32,659 nt of DNA from an uncultured Prevotella sp. (lineage in GTDB: Bacteria; Bacteroidota; Bacteroidia; Bacteroidales; Bacteroidaceae). Below the pieces are notes generated by a model, which worked only from the letters and a program-made list of their open reading frames with translations, was not told the origin of the DNA and searched no databases. This document shows positions 29,697 through 32,659 of the stretch, piece by piece. The number at the start of each line of letters is the position of its first letter. Within the stretch, counting starts at the first letter, position 1. The stretch is from positions 1 through 32,659 of the forward strand of contig CAAGSA010000046.1 in NCBI GenBank assembly GCA_900772835.1, in the 5' to 3' direction. The translations under genes were made by a program, and so were the position numbers.

Positions 29697-32417
29697 ATGA
29701 GCGAAAAAAGAGTTTATACCTTCGGTAACGGTAAGGCTGAAGGTAAAGCGGACATGAGAAACTTGCTCGGCGGTAAGGGTGCCAACCTGGCAGAAATGAA
29801 CCTTATCGGTGTGCCGGTTCCTCCAGGATTCACTATCACAACAGACGTTTGCAATGAGTATTTCGAGAAAGGAAAAGAGGCAGTCGTTGGTCTTCTGATG
29901 GACGAGGTTGTCGCTTCCGTACATCATATTGAAGGCTTGATGAACAGCAAGTTCGGCGATGTGGAGAATCCTCTTCTCGTCAGCGTGCGTTCGGGAGCAA
30001 GAGCTTCAATGCCTGGTATGATGGACACTATCCTCAACCTCGGTCTCAACGACGAAGTGGTGAAGGGATTGGCAAGAAAGACCGGAAACGAGCGTTTCGC
30101 ATACGACAGCTACCGCCGCTTCGTACAGATGTACGGCGACGTGGTGCTCGGAATGAAGCCGGTGAACAAGGAAGACATCGACCCGTTCGAGGCAATCATC
30201 CAGAAGGTGAAGGCACAGCGCGGCATCTCTCTCGACAACGAGATGACCGTGGACGAACTGAAGCAGCTCGTGGAGCTCTTCAAGACTGCCATCAAGGAGC
30301 AGACAGGAAAGGACTTCCCGACAGAGCCGATGGAACAGCTCTGGGGCGCCATCTGCGCCGTGTTCGACAGCTGGATGAACGAGCGCGCCATCCTCTACAG
30401 AAAGATGGAGGGAATCCCGGCAGAGTGGGGTACAGCCGTTTCGGTAATGGCAATGGTATTCGGAAACATGGGCGACAGTTCAGCCACTGGCGTATGCTTC
30501 AGCCGTGATGCCGCTACGGGAGAGAACGTGTTCAACGGAGAGTATCTCGTAAACGCACAGGGCGAGGACGTGGTTGCCGGTATCCGCACACCGCAGCAGA
30601 TTACAAAGCTCGGCTCACAGCGCTGGGCACAGCAGCAGCAGATTCCTGAAGAGGAGCGCGCGGCAAAGTATCCTTCAATGGAAGAGGCTATGCCGGAAAT
30701 CTTTGCTCAGCTGGATGCTCTGCAGCACAAGCTCGAGAAGCACTACCACGATATGCAGGATATGGAGTTCACCGTACAGGAGGGCAAACTGTGGTTCCTG
30801 CAGACGCGTAACGGAAAGCGCACAGGTACTGCAATGGTGAAGATTGCAATGGACCTGCTCCGCGAGGGAGAGATTGACGAGAAGACAGCACTTGAGCGTT
30901 GCGAGCCGAACAAGCTCGACGAGCTGCTCCACCCTGTATTCGACAAGGATGCACAGAAGAAGGCAAAGGTGCTGACACGCGGTCTTCCGGCATCTCCGGG
31001 TGCTGCATGCGGACAGATCGTATTCTTCGCCGACGACGCTGAGAGATGGCACGAGGCAGGCCACCGCGTAGTGATGGTCCGTATCGAGACAAGTCCTGAA
31101 GACCTTGCCGGTATGGCTGCTGCCGAGGGTATCGTTACGGCTCGTGGCGGTATGACATCACACGCTGCCGTTGTGGCACGCGGTATGGGCAAGTGCTGCG
31201 TGTCAGGCGCAGGAGCACTCAACATCGACTACAAGGCAAGAACACTGGAGATTGACGGCTATACTCTCAAGGAGGGCGACTATATCTCAATCAACGGTTC
31301 TACAGGTGAAATCTATGCCGGTGAGGTTAAGACAAAGCCGGCTGAGGTGACTGGCGACTTCGCCGACCTGATGAAGCTTTGCGACAAATATACAAAACTC
31401 GTAGTACGTACAAACGCAGACACACCGCATGACGCACAGGTTGCACGCAACTTCGGTGCCGTAGGTATCGGACTCTGTCGTACGGAGCATATGTTCTTCG
31501 AGAACGAGAAAATCAAGGCAATGCGTGAGATGATTCTCTCCGACACCGTGGAGGGACGTAAGAAGGCTCTCGAGAAGCTGCTGCCTTATCAGATGAAGGA
31601 CTTCTACGGAATCCTGAAGGCTATGGACGGATGCCCGGTTAACATCCGACTGCTCGATCCGCCATTGCACGAGTTCGTGCCACACGATCTCGCCGGTCAG
31701 AAGACTATGGCAGAAGAGATGGGACTTACCGTTGCTGAGATTCAGAAGCGCGTAGACAGCCTGAGCGAGCACAACCCGATGCTCGGACACCGTGGCTGCC
31801 GTCTCGGAAACACATATCCTGAAATCACTGAGATGCAGACAAGAGCAATCCTCGGCGCTGCAGTACAGCTGAAGAAGGAAGGCTTCAACCCGGAGCCGGA
31901 AATCATGGTTCCGCTCATCGGTATCGTAAACGAGTTCGATATGCAGGAAGAGGTTATCCGCTCTACAGCCAAGAAGATATTCGAGGAGGCTGGCGTTGAG
32001 GTGGCGTTCAAGGTGGGTACGATGATCGAGATTCCTCGTGCTGCCCTCACGGCAGGCTACATCGCCAAGAAGGCTGAGTACTTCAGCTTCGGTACCAACG
32101 ACCTCACTCAGATGACATTCGGCTACAGCCGTGACGACATTGCAAGCTTCTTGCCTGTATATCTGGACAAGAAGATTCTGAACGTTGACCCATTCCAGGT
32201 TCTCGATCAGACAGGTGTAGGCCAGCTGATTGAGATGGCTGTTGAGAACGGTCGCAAGACTCGTCCAGACCTCACTTGCGGTATCTGCGGTGAGCACGGC
32301 GGTGAGCCATCGTCAGTCAAGTTCTGCCACAAGGTAGGTCTCAACTACGTCAGCTGCTCTCCGTTCCGCGTGCCAATCGCACGTCTGGCTGCGGCGCAGG
32401 CTGCTGTAGAGGAATAA
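29697..32417 (+). CDS. ppdK: pyruvate, phosphate dikinase
   Basis: PpdK interconverts pyruvate + ATP + Pi and phosphoenolpyruvate + AMP + PPi, a central PEP/pyruvate step in anaerobic Bacteroidales. The 906 residues hold the three domains in order. The N-terminal nucleotide-binding domain has LLGGKGANLAEM (about 23-34), VPPGFTITT and SVRSGARASMPGMMDT. The phosphohistidine domain has TARGGMTSHAAVVARG with His489. The PEP/pyruvate TIM barrel has GLCRTEHMF, FGTNDLTQMTFG and CGICGEHGGEP with Cys864. Length is slightly above the ~875-residue norm with no obvious insertion. No Shine-Dalgarno is present. Codon use is strongly biased like groEL, suggesting high expression. A terminator follows. Confidence 0.98.
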   Translation: MSEKRVYTFGNGKAEGKADMRNLLGGKGANLAEMNLIGVPVPPGFTITTDVCNEYFEKGKEAVVGLLMDEVVASVHHIEGLMNSKFGDVENPLLVSVRSGARASMPGMMDTILNLGLNDEVVKGLARKTGNERFAYDSYRRFVQMYGDVVLGMKPVNKEDIDPFEAIIQKVKAQRGISLDNEMTVDELKQLVELFKTAIKEQTGKDFPTEPMEQLWGAICAVFDSWMNERAILYRKMEGIPAEWGTAVSVMAMVFGNMGDSSATGVCFSRDAATGENVFNGEYLVNAQGEDVVAGIRTPQQITKLGSQRWAQQQQIPEEERAAKYPSMEEAMPEIFAQLDALQHKLEKHYHDMQDMEFTVQEGKLWFLQTRNGKRTGTAMVKIAMDLLREGEIDEKTALERCEPNKLDELLHPVFDKDAQKKAKVLTRGLPASPGAACGQIVFFADDAERWHEAGHRVVMVRIETSPEDLAGMAAAEGIVTARGGMTSHAAVVARGMGKCCVSGAGALNIDYKARTLEIDGYTLKEGDYISINGSTGEIYAGEVKTKPAEVTGDFADLMKLCDKYTKLVVRTNADTPHDAQVARNFGAVGIGLCRTEHMFFENEKIKAMREMILSDTVEGRKKALEKLLPYQMKDFYGILKAMDGCPVNIRLLDPPLHEFVPHDLAGQKTMAEEMGLTVAEIQKRVDSLSEHNPMLGHRGCRLGNTYPEITEMQTRAILGAAVQLKKEGFNPEPEIMVPLIGIVNEFDMQEEVIRSTAKKIFEEAGVEVAFKVGTMIEIPRAALTAGYIAKKAEYFSFGTNDLTQMTFGYSRDDIASFLPVYLDKKILNVDPFQVLDQTGVGQLIEMAVENGRKTRPDLTCGICGEHGGEPSSVKFCHKVGLNYVSCSPFRVPIARLAAAQAAVEE

Positions 32418-32443
32418 CAGCAAATATTTGACTCTCAATAAAT

Positions 32444-32490
32444 TAAGTGGAAAGTCCTTGTAACAGAGAACTTTCCACTTATTTCGTTTT
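32444..32490 (+). terminator. terminator after ppdK
   Basis: TAAGTGGAAAGT (32444-32455) pairs perfectly with ACTTTCCACTTA (32470-32481) around a 14-base loop and is followed by TTTCGTTTTT. From here to the window end (169 bases) no gene is seen. Only a small TAGGA-AAT/TCCTA-type hairpin near 32594-32606 and a minus-strand TAACTTTG box at 32585-32592 are visible. Confidence 0.85.
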
Positions 32491-32659
32491 TAGCGGAAGT
32501 ACCACAGAAATGCTACAAATGATGATGGATGTTTTATATATGTTTTACAATTTCCAAGGACATGGCGGATTCCAGAAGCAAGTGCAAAGTTAATAGGAAT
32601 ATCCTAAAACCACTTCTGTAGGTGTTAAGAAATCAATCTTTTTTCGAGGTCTCGCATTA

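Overview
The window reads as chromosomal DNA of a Bacteroidales bacterium, most likely Prevotella or a close relative. The promoter signals fit the Bacteroidetes pattern TTTG-N19-20-TAnnTTTG. Most genes lack a Shine-Dalgarno sequence. BtuB-type TonB receptors, a surface-type lipoprotein and fused cobalamin enzymes of the kind found in this phylum are all present. No rRNA, tRNA, transposase, phage or CRISPR feature was found.

Layout. (1) 1-843, plus strand: the 3' end of a gene that fits rpsF, then rpsR and rplI. The latter two carry unusually strong Shine-Dalgarno sequences. (2) 956-4139: an exported M28 metallopeptidase, then groES-groEL ending in a 17-bp perfect terminator. (3) 4140-7221: a promoter-to-terminator unit that looks like a small RNA or attenuated leader, a sugar-kinase-like/RapZ-C fusion gene, and a WecA/TagO-type undecaprenyl-phosphate sugar-phosphate transferase. 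(4) 26288-7319, minus strand: one tightly packed cobalamin operon of about 19 kb. (5) 26432-26557: a 26-bp perfect inverted repeat built from 21-bp tandem units, then a bidirectional terminator. (6) 26568-32417, plus strand: truA, an EamA-family transporter, dapA and ppdK.

The cobalamin operon starts at a clear promoter and a cobalamin riboswitch. In the riboswitch the loop of P5 is complementary to the loop of a hairpin just upstream of the first start codon. Gene order is: TonB receptor, CbiK-like lipoprotein, BtuF-like lipoprotein, second TonB receptor, cbiH-cbiC fusion, cbiE-cbiT fusion, cbiG-cbiF fusion, cbiJ-cbiD fusion, BtuC-like permease, cbiA split into two ORFs, cbiP, cobD, cbiB. 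Corrinoid uptake and anaerobic corrin-ring synthesis are thus under one B12-sensing switch. Not found in the window are the ABC ATPase (btuD), cbiL, and the nucleotide-loop genes cobU/cobS/cobT.

The observations most worth following are: the CbiK homologue carries a lipobox followed by SDDDD, the reported surface-export signal of Bacteroides lipoproteins, so a chelatase-fold protein may work outside the cell beside a TonB receptor; cbiA is cut exactly at its domain boundary with an ATGA overlap, and its glutaminase half contains five 15-bp in-frame repeats; and a candidate RNA lies directly upstream of a gene whose C-terminal domain resembles the RNA- and amino-sugar-binding domain of RapZ.
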